This document shows, piece after piece, positions 1 to 10,200 of a stretch of 64,000 bases of DNA. Each line of letters opens with the position of its first letter. Position 1 is the stretch's first letter. The notes under the pieces are model-generated. The model did not search any database and was not told the origin of the DNA. It saw nothing but the letters and a program-made list of their open reading frames with translations. The stretch lies in contig NC_047062.1 in assembly GCF_902459465.1 (NCBI RefSeq), positions 19,847,994-19,911,993 of the forward strand, in the 5' to 3' direction. The DNA is from Asterias rubens. Lineage: Eukaryota > Echinodermata > Asteroidea > Forcipulatida > Asteriidae. The position numbers were made by a program, and so were the translations under genes.

Positions 1-99
1 TTCAAATCTCTTCTCAAAACTTATTTTAAGTCACAGGTTTTCAAGGACTAATTTTGTTGTGTCTGCTTTTCTTTGTTTTGTTTGTTTTTGGTTTTATTG

Positions 100-172
100 C
101 GCCTTGAACACCCAGCAGGGTGGATTTGGCGCATTACAAGTGTTATTATTATCATTATTTATTATACAAAAA
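100..172 (+). repeat. SINE-type 3' tail with GCGC motifs and ATT tract
   Basis: TTGCGCCTTGAACACCCAGC ... GGCGCATTACAAG followed by a TTATTATTATCATTATT tract. Similar GCGC(T/C)TT plus (TTA)n tails occur at 34540 (plus) and 62440-62510 (minus), so this is a dispersed family tail. It lies just downstream of the gene at 256-1857. Confidence 0.5.
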
Positions 173-255
173 TGTGTCAGTGGGGAACAAAATCTCCCGC
201 CACACGTACATGAAGTCAAGGCTCTAGAGCTCTCTTACAAACATAAATTTTTTCT

Positions 256-1857
256 TCACAAACCTTTTTTGTTCAGCTTCAATTCTTCAAGGATTTGGAT
301 AAAGTCGTCAACTATCTCCTTGTTGTTATTGCGATAGTTGATGTTGGTGCCATTCTTAAGGTTAATGACACAGCGCTGCTGATTGGTTATGATACCCTTG
401 ATCTGATTGGTCAACTGTCAAGGCAAGAACGGGATCACTTGTGAACATTTCAAAAACGGCAACCAATAGATATCTAACCTTATACAATGCAATGTAGTTG
501 AAACAAAAACCCTGCTGTGATTCTGTTACACTGAAGTTTGTTTTTTAGGATAGCCACTGGGGTGCTTGCACTGATGGCTAAATGCAACAATATGCACAAG
601 TAGTCTGGTAAAGCCTGGGCAACTAGTGTCGAAGTCGTGACTATTGATTGTTTAGTCGAGTTGGGACTACCATTTTTTCAACTAAATTGTGCCGCCATGA
701 CTACTACAAAAATAGTCGCGATTTCCTACTTGGTGAACCAATTGTGTCGCTCACGACTATTCACAAACAACACAATTTACTTTATGAAACACAATCAGAC
801 ATCAGTGACACAATCCTTCAATCCTTTCAGTGTGATTTTTACTTTTATTGTGTCTGTGGCAAACAATATGCTGCAATGCACCTAGGGAATTAATTATTTT
901 TGAAGCGTGACTAGTCGAGTAGTAAATATCACTAGTAGCCTAGGCTTATAGTCTGGTGGCTTTACCTTATATATATACTATGCCTATCTATTTTGGGGTA
1001 AACAGTGTTGTCTGCTGCCGTGCGTACGCGTATTTATTCGCATGCAAGACGCATGAACTTTTGGTCATTGTATCTTGACTGAACAGCGTTTACATGCAAA
1101 CGCAACGCAAGTTATGCGCGTCTTGCGGACGCTACACACAGCAGACTGTGAGGATACGATCAAAAACGAGAATTTTTTACATTGGGAGCTGCCCAAAAAT
1201 TACGGATTAGTGAGGAATATTTGACAAGCAAAACCCAGAAAAATGTATGCTGCCATGGAATGTGAATCTGTTAAAATTATTGGCTTCTTGCAGGTAAGAT
1301 TTGAGTTATGAAGCTTTGAAAATTTTCCGCCCCAGAAACGAGCTCTAATAGTTAGGAATCTGTATCTGTGTACAGCACAGAAGAAGAGTCCTATATAGGG
1401 CTACATGGCCCTAGCCATGAATCGAACCAAGGCTACGGTGGTGAGAGGCGAGGGATTAAATACACAGTAGCCACCCATAACACAATGCCAAGAATATTGA
1501 AGAATGATAAATAATATAAGAATAATAGTGGCTTCTTATATAGCGCGCATATCCGTCACTCATTGATGCTCAAGGCACTTCAAGATACAATTTGAAGTTA
1601 CGAGTTCTACTCCTTTTTACATAGCACCAGGTGCTGTCGTGCAATATGCTGCCAATCACATATAAAACCGTTACTTACCACAAACTTTTTAGAGGGTCCA
1701 ATGGCGTAGTTGACAATACACACAACCTGGCCAGATTCTGATACAGCAAGCTCTAGGTTACCGGTCTTGAATTTGCTTGTTCCCTCCATACTGGTATGCT
1801 TCACGTTACCGTGCACCATGCACAACGTCTTCCCGATACCCACACGGTCGGCCATCA
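256..1857 (-). CDS. Unrecognised gene, last two coding exons
   Basis: Two minus-strand exons read as the 3' end of one gene. Exon A (1679-1857) follows a CCTCAG acceptor and ends at a GTAAGT donor; it encodes about 59 residues including MADRVGIGKTLCMVHGNV. Exon B (256-414) follows a CTTGACAG acceptor, continues in phase 0 and ends in a TGA, giving 52 residues that start LTNQIKGIITNQ and finish with a probable helix EIVDDFIQILEELKLNKKGL. The alternating hydrophobic pattern followed by a C-terminal helix suggests a small beta-rich domain, such as a PH- or polo-box-like fold; this is inference and I do not recognise the family. Exon A starts with two bases of a split codon, so at least one upstream exon is missing; I could not place it. 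Splice signals, matching phases and protein-like composition support a real gene. Confidence 0.55.
607..965. repeat. MITE-like inverted repeat, GGTAAAGCC ends
   Basis: Starts GGTAAAGCC and ends GGCTTTACC. Further matching blocks inside each arm (ACTAGT; GTCGTGACTA against TAGTCGAGTAGT) make it an imperfect foldback. It lies in the intron of the left-end gene. The small open frames here are products of the repeat, not genes. Confidence 0.5.
1005..1155. repeat. Imperfect foldback rich in CGC/GCG
   Basis: TTGTCTGCTG...CGCATGCAAGACGCATGAAC on the left pairs with GTTATGCGCGTCTTGCGGACG...CAGCAGACTG on the right. The size and GC-rich arms suggest a non-autonomous transposon remnant. Confidence 0.5.
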
Positions 1858-2418
1858 CTGAGGAATTATAAAGAGAGTGAGAACTTGAAAATCAAGGTGA
1901 CAAAAAGTAAAATGGCCGTGGCAGACCCAGGCCCTGAACTTCGCGCTTGAAAGGGCACAGCTTTTTTCCTCAGGGCCCAATTTCAATGAGCTGCTTAAAG
2001 ACCATACAAAATGGTACGAAAAACTTTCACCATTTTAAACATTGTATATTTATTAGTAGAAATAACCCAAATTTAGTTATGTAAAAGATTTTATGTTCCT
2101 GAAAAAAAAAAAGAAGAAGTGCTTTGGGTCTGCCTGCGCGCAGCCAAAACTCAAACAAAAGCCTTCGGGTGCATCTTGAGAAAGGCTCTGAAGGTGATGT
2201 CACTGGACCAAACGACTGTTTACTGCGCCGCGGATAAGCCGTGTAGTACATGGTGGACATGTGACGATCACGCACTACACACCATGCACACACAACATCA
2301 ACACACAGCCACAGTAAAACATAAAGCCAACAACCTCTGAAAGCGAACTCGATTACGAATAAGTATTAAATGCAAGCTGTGAACAGTTGTTTTGTTAATC
2401 ATCTCCATTCGATGAGGA
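1858..2418. other. Intergenic or intronic, no clear gene
   Basis: Contains a partial copy of the GGGCCCAATTTC...GAGCTGCTTAA repeat (1975-2005) and a short A-run. No convincing exon on either strand. Confidence 0.4.
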
Positions 2419-2577
2419 TGACTCTGAAGTGGAATCTGAGGAAATTTGGGGGTTGGATTCCTATCAGTTTGAGCCAGAATTGGCCGACGACGATGAACCT
2501 GCGGGCCCGAAGACACATGATAATAAATGCCGAAGATCTGGAACACTGGTGGAACAATACAGAATGGTACATTTACC
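2419..2577 (+). CDS. Possible isolated coding exon, acidic
   Basis: A plus-strand open frame encodes an acidic stretch containing WGLDSYQFEPELADDDEP and then a basic segment NKCRRSG. It is closed on the left by an in-frame TAA just upstream, so a splice entry is needed; the AG at 2418 is a weak candidate. On the right a GTACAT could serve as a donor. The acidic run followed by a YxFEPE motif resembles the N-terminal part of P2X7-C-terminal-like proteins that are expanded in marine invertebrates, many of them derived from transposons. That link is from memory of the family. No partner exon was found, so this may be a fragment of a mobile or dead gene. Confidence 0.27.
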
Positions 2578-2802
2578 TCACCTTTTTCTTAGATTCTTAC
2601 GAATAAACTTGTAAAACAGACACCGTGAAATTTTGCAAACATGACTAATACTTAATAGTTCCACTGTCCTTTCTATATGGTTTCATTAAGTGTATTTATC
2701 ATGGCAATTAGGAAAACGATCTGTGTTTTGTTCCGCTAAAAAGTGCAGTACAGTTGTACTAGGACTCTTCCTCTGTACACAGATACAGAGTCATAATTAT
2801 TA

Positions 2803-2938
2803 AGGGAAAAGTTTCCGTATGGCGCCACCACTTTTTCATTCGAAATAAAATAATATAGTATCTAATTTACCTGATTGATATATCCCTTTTTGTAAAAATG
2901 AGTGAAAAAGTGGTGGCGCCGTACGGAAAGTTATCCTA
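2803..2938 (+). repeat. GGCGCC MITE, copy A
   Basis: Long near-perfect inverted arms: AGTTTCCGTATGGCGCCACC (2810-2829) plus ACTTTTTCATTCG on the left and GTGAAAAAGTGGTGGCGCCG plus TACGGAAAGTTATCC on the right, around a short AT-rich centre. A second copy in opposite orientation is at 27938-28076. Confidence 0.75.
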
Positions 2939-3050
2939 ACCGCATATGATATGGAAACGTTTCCGTACAAACCTTGTTTTCATCAATTACAACGAGTTAA
3001 AGTTCCGTCTCCACCGCTAGCGATAAATCCTTTACTTCAGTACTTGGTCA

Positions 3051-3115
3051 GCCATTTTGAATTGGCGCGAAATTGCTATTTGTAAATGAACGTTGAGGGA
3101 GACAAACAAGTAAGT
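3051..3115 (+). promoter_or_regulatory. Candidate promoter with YY1-like and E2F-like sites
   Basis: GCCATTTTG (3051-3059, YY1-like) is followed by TTGGCGCGAAA (3062-3072), a textbook E2F/DP-type palindrome. Just downstream an ATG (3086) opens a 24-base frame, MNVEGDKQ, ending exactly at a GTAAGT donor (3110). This could be the first exon of a plus-strand gene, or the site could drive the minus-strand gene at 256-1857. No second plus-strand exon was found, so the gene it serves is unknown. Confidence 0.25.
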
Positions 3116-4451
3116 CGGTCGTCGAAGAATTAAGTCTTGTCGGTCAGTCCAGTCAATCTTTGGTACAGTCTATACCGCGGTTGCATGTGTACGTCGTAGC
3201 TTGAGTGCGAGGTCGTTCATGTGTCTTTTTCTGCTGTCTGGATAGTGTACGATTATACGCATGTGATTTACTGACTGTTTGATTACCTTCAGAACATTTC
3301 ACACACAAAAATAGCCTACTTCCGCCGGAACTAGTTCACAGAATTGATCGGGCCAATCGGCTGAAATAACTTCCTTAAAATTCAATTAATGATTTTTTGC
3401 GAAGAATATGAAATATGTTAGCAAATTTACTGTTGAGATTCGGTCTTGGCGTTCTCATAAACTTTTGCTAACTGAGCTACAGGTGTATTCCTCCGCACAC
3501 GATGTGATGATGATAGATTTTGAGGAATTTCAGCAATGTTTTCATTACGGGAACCACTTATCAGACGGATTACGGTGTGGTTCATCCAAGAGCTCGCTGT
3601 GACCATTCCACCCCGTTATGACCATGACTAGCTCGGCTCAAAATGAATTGTGACAACAATTAAAAAACCATCCAATCCCTCTTGTGGTTTATCTTCAAAT
3701 CTCTCTTCATGATAACTTTTGTGTACATACACAATTATGTTTAGACTGTACGTACATAATAAGTTTGGACGATATATAACTTCTGCAAATTTTATAAGAA
3801 ATATTAAATTAACAAAAAGGTGTATATTTTGTAGTATTTTGTTTAGTTACTATTTATAATGCGCAAACAATCAATCAGGGTGGACCGACCGCCCAATTTG
3901 GAAACTTAAGTCACTTTTCCTATAATTATTCTGTAGCCCCTATGATTAAACCAATCAAACAGTTCCAAACACTAAAGACTCATGTTCCCTTTAAATGCTC
4001 ACAGGTTGTTTTATTATTAATTTGTTGAATTGAATGTTTCAATGAACTATTTTGATTTCTTTAAAACTCGTAAAAAAAACCCGGAAACTTCAATTTGAAC
4101 ATTTTACAGTCATTTAAAGTAACAAATTTCCTTTTAAAATAAAATGGATGATGCGGGACCCCAAAAATGATAACATTATAAAAATAATACATCCATAAAA
4201 AAATAAAAAAGATTGAATTTGAACCAAGGAACTCACAACCCAACAATAACAAACTCAATATCTCACACTGGTTTCAATTTAAAAGTGTCACATTATATAT
4301 TTGCATGAGAATCATCAAAAACATACAAAATATGAATTTACAAGCTGAAATCATCATCCACGAGAAAGCTGTTTTGAGTTTCAGGCGCAGCTATTTACAT
4401 TTAGCTCATGAGAAGAGAAAATATGAAAAACAGACTGTATGTAGGTGTTGC

Positions 4452-4577
4452 CTGGGGCCAATTTCACAAAGAGTTACTTAAGACCCTTCCTATAGGAACA
4501 ATCTTACGGCTGGGACTAGTCCCAAATCCTAAGATCGATCCTTAGTGAGGAACAGTTTTGTAAATTCGACCCCTGGA
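4452..4577. repeat. MITE-like element, GGGGCCAATTTCACAAA ends
   Basis: The left end CTGGGGCCAATTTCACAAA mirrors the right end TTTTGTAAATTCGACCCCTGG. The centre has the palindrome GGGACTAGTCCC. About 125 bp. Confidence 0.55.
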
Positions 4578-5700
4578 GACCTATCTCTATATAATCCAGA
4601 TTGTACAAATTATGACAGTTGAAAATGAAGCATTTTACACATGCGAGCATTATTTACAAGCACAAAACAATGAGCAAAACATCACATTGGATTTATGTTT
4701 TTGTCTTTTTAAATACTAATACGATCTGAACAAAAGCTAGGACAGCAAGTTAAACTTTTCTTTAGAAGTGTTCATTTCAAAAATGTTCATATTGGACATT
4801 CTGAGGTGAAGTACAAACACTCATTTCACGACTAGGGCAATGGGCAGCAATGGCCCTTAACTGCATCCACAAAATTCCTGCGATGGCTTGGAAAGAACTA
4901 CTCGGAGCGTCTTGTATTTCTACCTACTAAAAGTGGAATGTTATGAAACAAAATCTACATGAGTATTGATCATGAGTTACAAGTAAAGTTTAAGAAAGGT
5001 TATTATTTAACAGTATACTACATGTACATATTTACAAGCTATACTCAAAAGCCAAGTAAATAAGGAAGGATTTGAGTCTTTTTTACCTTTTACTTTGGAC
5101 AGCATTAAACTACTTGAAAATAAAGATCAATCTTTGATGGGTACTTTGCCTAACAGATGGCTCAGCTTTACAGTTAATAATGGTACAAGTTTATGTCTTA
5201 AGTAATGAAAACTATCAATGATCTACATGTATTTATATGAGTGAAATCAACTGCTGTGTCTTTTCACAGAATTGTTTAATTTTTGTTTCATTTTAGAAGT
5301 AGCACAAAAAACAACCCCTACTTTCAATTCAGACTCAGTTTTAGGCTTATGTTGATGTAGAACTTGGTAAACCAAAACTGTCGTATCTTTTTTAACACAG
5401 CTTTTCAAAAAAAAAAAAAAAAAAAAGGAATGCGGCCGTGTTGGAAGCAACAATATTCACAAATCTAGTTGCCGAAATCTAGTTCACAAAAGAGTAATAT
5501 AATTTTCTTTCTTTCAAAAGGGTTGTTCCAACAACAGTACAATGCAAATAGCTAAACTATAAAAAGTGTTAAACAAATTAAAGGACAAACATAAAGGTAA
5601 TGATTTCAACACGTACAAAAAACGTCATGATCGTTAAAAGTTTGTTGCATTGCTTTCAGGATTCGTTACATATATTGGTGTCATCCAGAGCGTACTAAAG

Positions 5701-5796
5701 TTTATTTGAACAAAAACAAGTTCATGCTACTTCACTACTCTTTGTTGCATCAACCTTCTTAAGTAAACATGTTTTTGAAGCATAAAAGTATTTATT
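5701..5796 (-). terminator. Candidate CENP-F polyadenylation signals
   Basis: On the minus strand AATAAA occurs at 5796-5791 and again at 5706-5701, about 210 and 300 bases after the stop codon. Either could end the transcript. The choice cannot be made from sequence alone. Confidence 0.35.
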
Positions 5797-6008
5797 TTCA
5801 AAACTGGAATTTTTGTTCACAAGAACTCACTTTAAATTTATAAAGAACGGTTTGTAAACTACTTTTCACAGTACACTCAAATTATCTCACACATCACTTG
5901 GTAAAAACTATTGTGTCCCACATTTACTGATTCACTGCATCTGGTTAAAAGGCAAAAAGCTACACCAAAACATACAAACACATACACATTTAAAGTATTT
6001 TTGTACAG

Positions 6009-7259
6009 TTATTGTATTTCACAGTTTTCTTGTTTTCCTTGTGTGGTTGTCTGTGGTCTCTTTGACAGCTGCTCAGGGGATTTCTTTAGACTGAGCGAGC
6101 GCTGTGCTCCACCCAAACGGCGACGCTTAGTGGCCTCTGTCGTTGGTGGCAGCCTTCTTGGGCTGTTTGTGATGGTCTCCAAGGCTGCTGGATGAGGACC
6201 AGACTGTATAGGAAATACAAAAAAATGACTTATATGAGTCTCGTGATAGAATTAGAATAAGGGAATAAAAGAGTAGGCAATGAGGTCTCACACAGCCGTT
6301 TAAAACAGACAGGGTCGACAAAGGACCAAACCAAATGATACAGGACGGCCGATTAAGACCAAGTCACTAGTCTTTTATTCCCATTCATAAATGCCCTTCT
6401 TTTATCAATGTTGGAAAATCTATAAAATTCCGTGTACATGCTTCAATCACTGTCACATCTACAGGCTCGCTCTGGGTAAAAATTGCATGAACGCTCAACG
6501 GTTGTGTGTACGCGTGCGTGCTAATAAGATTGTACATTGAGTACCGGTGTATTGATTGGGTTATGCGTAAATTAGTACCATGCGTGCACAACACTCACAT
6601 AGTGCACAAAATCTCTCCCCGACCAATCAGAATGGATAAATTGTCCTGAGAACTTATGAATGCCAATTCAAATTCACTTCATGTAAATTTCATTGGGTAT
6701 TGAGTTTTGAAAATTCACTGTGTATGAAGAACATTGGTCTTAAAAGAAAACTAACAGTTAGTTTTAAACAAATCAAATCTCCAACAGTTTATGTGGCTTG
6801 GGCCAGTTTATTCAAGAGTCATCTTGCTTTAGGTTGCTGTAGTGGGAGACTTTGGAACGCTAGGTGGCAGCAGACTTACCAGGTAAATTTCCATTGTTCA
6901 TTTCCAGATTTCAGAGTTCTGAGCATGCGCATACTACCAAGAACAATGGATTTTACCTGGTCAGTCTGCTGCCACCAAGCATCCTAAAAGTCCTCCTAAT
7001 TGTAAGAGTATCAACCCTTTTTTGTTTGTTGAACTTACCTCTCCCTGAGAATTTTGACTGCTGCGAGTGACTCGTTGAGGCAGTCCCTCCATGTTTGCAG
7101 TTGCTCTGAAGTTAAAGCCTTGCTTTGCATCCTGACTATTGCTGGGTGGAATGAAGCTGTTGCTGGTGGTGGCTGTCGCTGTACTCTCCTGGGACCTGCT
7201 GCTGCGGGTGGAGCGCATTGTCGTAGGTGGCTTGAGACGACTTCTGGTTGTCAATCGCC
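6009..7259 (-). CDS. CENPF: CENP-F exons 13-14, C-terminal tail ending in a CaaX box
   Basis: Exon 13 (7259-7039) codes a Ser/Thr/Arg-rich tail (RSTRSSRSQES). Exon 14 (6203-6009) codes 64 residues containing KRRRLGG and SLSLKKSPEQL, then ends ENCEIQ and TAA. Human CENP-F ends ENCKVQ. Cys-Glu-Ile-Gln fits the CaaX rule, and Gln at the last position favours farnesyl transferase. In human cells farnesylation places CENP-F at the nuclear envelope and kinetochore and speeds its destruction after mitosis. Confidence 0.9.
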
Positions 7260-10200
7260 CTGCTTGACAAAAACAAAAGAATATTAAATGACCTATAAAC
7301 ATAAATTTGAAGTAATTTCAAATAATACTTTCTTTTAACTGTGGAAATAAAGGTATATGTTCAAAGCAAATTGTGTTGGCTTGGGCCTAATTTGTAACGA
7401 AAATGAAACTCCTGAAGACAAGCAGAGTATACTGTTGGAAACGTCGAGACTACACGGGCCGGCTCTTTTCGGAGCCAACACTCCCACAAACATTTTTTTT
7501 TTGTAGAAGTGTGATTTTTTTTTGTATTTTCTGTATTTGACATTGAAACAGATTTAAATTGTCTTTTGAAAAGGTTTGGGTTCTAGTTGTTCAAGTGATG
7601 TCAGTGCAATCACAACTTATTATTAAACCCTTTTAAAAAATGGAACACACTGGATGGAAGATATTGGGGGACTTGCCTCTGTTCTGTTGCTCAGTTGTTA
7701 TTGCATTGGATTGTTCAGATTGGCCGGCTTCTTGTCCACTCAGGTTCCTGCTTCGCTTGGTCTCAATGGGCTTGACGGGGGTGTTCAAGGGACGCTTACC
7801 AGCCCTCACTGGAAGATGACTCACATGGTTGTTCTCAACCTCCACTTTGACAACAGAAACCTTCTCTTGAGAACTGAGGGATTCGACTTTCATGGGCACA
7901 TCAGGGTTGATAGTAACTTCGGTGTTGGTTGCTGGAGCAGTAATTGACTGTGCAATTTCTACTTTACTTGTTGATGAACGCCTCCTTGCCGATAGTCGAG
8001 TCCTTCTACGCCCTGGACTTGGTGTCTTGGTAGACTCCACCGATGAATTAGGTGGAGCTGCTACTTCCAATGCACCAGTGGATAATTTGGACTGGCCGTG
8101 AAAGTTATTGGTATGATTGGAGAGCAAGTGGGCTTTGATTGCTGGATCATCTGCTGGTAGGGCAACTTTTACCAGTGGCATATTCTGAGAAACCAAAGCT
8201 GGTTTTGAGCTGTCAGCAGGACGCTCCGATTTGGCTGCTTTTGCTGCCTTCAGCATTGATGTAAGGATCTTCACTTTACTGGATAAGGTGTCATTCAGTG
8301 CCTCTACCTTCTGATACCTTTTAGTTAAGTCTGTGTAGTTTCTAAGGTATTGTTCAGCTTCCCTCTCATTGGTCTCGGCCAGCTCTTTCAGACTGATGGC
8401 TTCCTCTTCCTTCTCATCAAGCTTCTTTTGCAGCTCATAGCTCTCACCACTCTCGCCTTGTGTCTTGGCCCTCGATGACTTATTGGATGACTCAGACTCT
8501 AGACTGGACACGTGACTTTGAAGAGTCGATAGATCTTTCTCAAGTCGACGCGAGTTGTTTATGGATAGCTGAAGCTTTCCATGAAGAGATTCTTTATCCT
8601 TTTTCAGTTCTTCTATTTGCTTTGACAAATTTTGTGTCTTCTCAACAACCTCCTTGGATGTATTCTCTTCCAACGCGGTGACTTTTTCCAGGGACTCCTC
8701 TGCTCTGACACGGGCTGATTTCTCATCGACCAGCTGTCCTCGCAGCTTGGCACAACTAGCTTCAAGCTTCTTTAGCTCTTGCAGGTGTTTCTTACTCGGG
8801 GGAGGATCTTGTTCCGCTCGTTTCAGCTTGATGCTCATCGTCTTCATAGCTTGGTTGGCCTTCTCTGTGGAAAGCTTCAGTTGCTCACATTCAGACTTCA
8901 ACTCTTGGAGTTTCTCTTCCTGTAATTCATGAATAAACATTAACAGATGAGTGGCAAATTGAAAATTTCCAACACTTCCAATCTAAAGAACATGGAGGAC
9001 TTTTCAACCATATGTTGTAACTGTATAGAAAGCAATGGGAAACTGCTTCAATGAAATCCATTTGTTCACGCCGAGGCTGTAAAAAGTTAGAGTGTAAATT
9101 GGTGCACAGATGTGCCATCCTACACAATCCACGCAGTTGATTGGTTTTGACTGGTTGGTCATACATGGAGCAAGTTGGGGTGGTGACTAGACCGACTAGA
9201 CTAACCAGGAACCATAGAGCACATGGAGATTGACTATATTGAACCATGCACTAGAGCAGGTCGACTAAGGTCAATTCGAGAGCTTCGTAACAGTTTCTGG
9301 TAGGTCGAGTCGCTCACCCGAACTTGCTCTTAGTTGAAAATGTTACTTAAAAGTTTACATGGGTCAATACTGACCAGTCGAGAGGAGTTTGCCTGTAGAT
9401 TCTCCAGCTGTTTTGTTGCACTCTGCGTAGTTTCGTCAGATTCAGACTTTTCAACTCGGATTGTCTCAAGGAGCCTCTGGAGATCACATACCGTCTCCTT
9501 CTCATTCTCAAGTCTCTCTTCCAGGGATGAGATCTTATTGTCATGCTGCAGTTGGAGGAAAACAAAACACAATCAGGAATTACATATATTTGGCAGTGCA
9601 CCAACAAAGGCTTTTTAAACAGCTACTTAAAGTATTCTTACTTATCCCAACATGTGCATAAAATAACAAACCTGTGAAAGTATGGGCTCAATTCAATTGC
9701 TCACCAATGTTGTAAGAAAATGATACAAGAAAAAAACACTCTTGTTTTACAAATTTGTGTGCTTTCAGGTTGAAATAAAAGTCTTCAGCTGAAGTCTTGT
9801 AATATTTTAGTGAGAAAATACCTCTTGCTGAAAAAAATATTTCACTTCAGAGGATGTCGTGCCTCACAATGTGTTATACTATCAACAGCTTTCAGTTGCT
9901 CGGTACCAAGTAAGTTTGTATGCTATACGGAGCTCCCACAAATGATGTAACAGGGATTTTTCACAAACCTTTATCAAAATTTGTTTGACCTCATATAAAC
10001 TCAATTTCCTTATTGATTGAAATCATTTCCGATGAATTTCAACAAAGATCACTTGTTGCCAATTTCGTTCAAGCTGGTTAAGTACACATTTCTATGAATC
10101 AGTATGCACTCAGAACTCTTAAAAGAATAATTCAAATTTTTATTAAAGATAATTACTCCCCGTCTCATGGCCGGCGAAGACAAGGTCGTCAGCGCATGAT

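Larger units (their letters stand above)
3116..6008. other. CENP-F downstream region, no protein-coding gene seen
   Basis: AT-rich DNA that probably holds the CENP-F 3' UTR at its right end. It contains a MITE at 4452-4577 and a 20-base A-run near 5410. Open frames are short and have no protein-like composition. Confidence 0.5.

Noticed and set aside
5911..6195. Plus-strand open frame of 94 codons
   Set aside because: It is the antisense of the last CENP-F exon; the minus strand has splice signals and the conserved tail.
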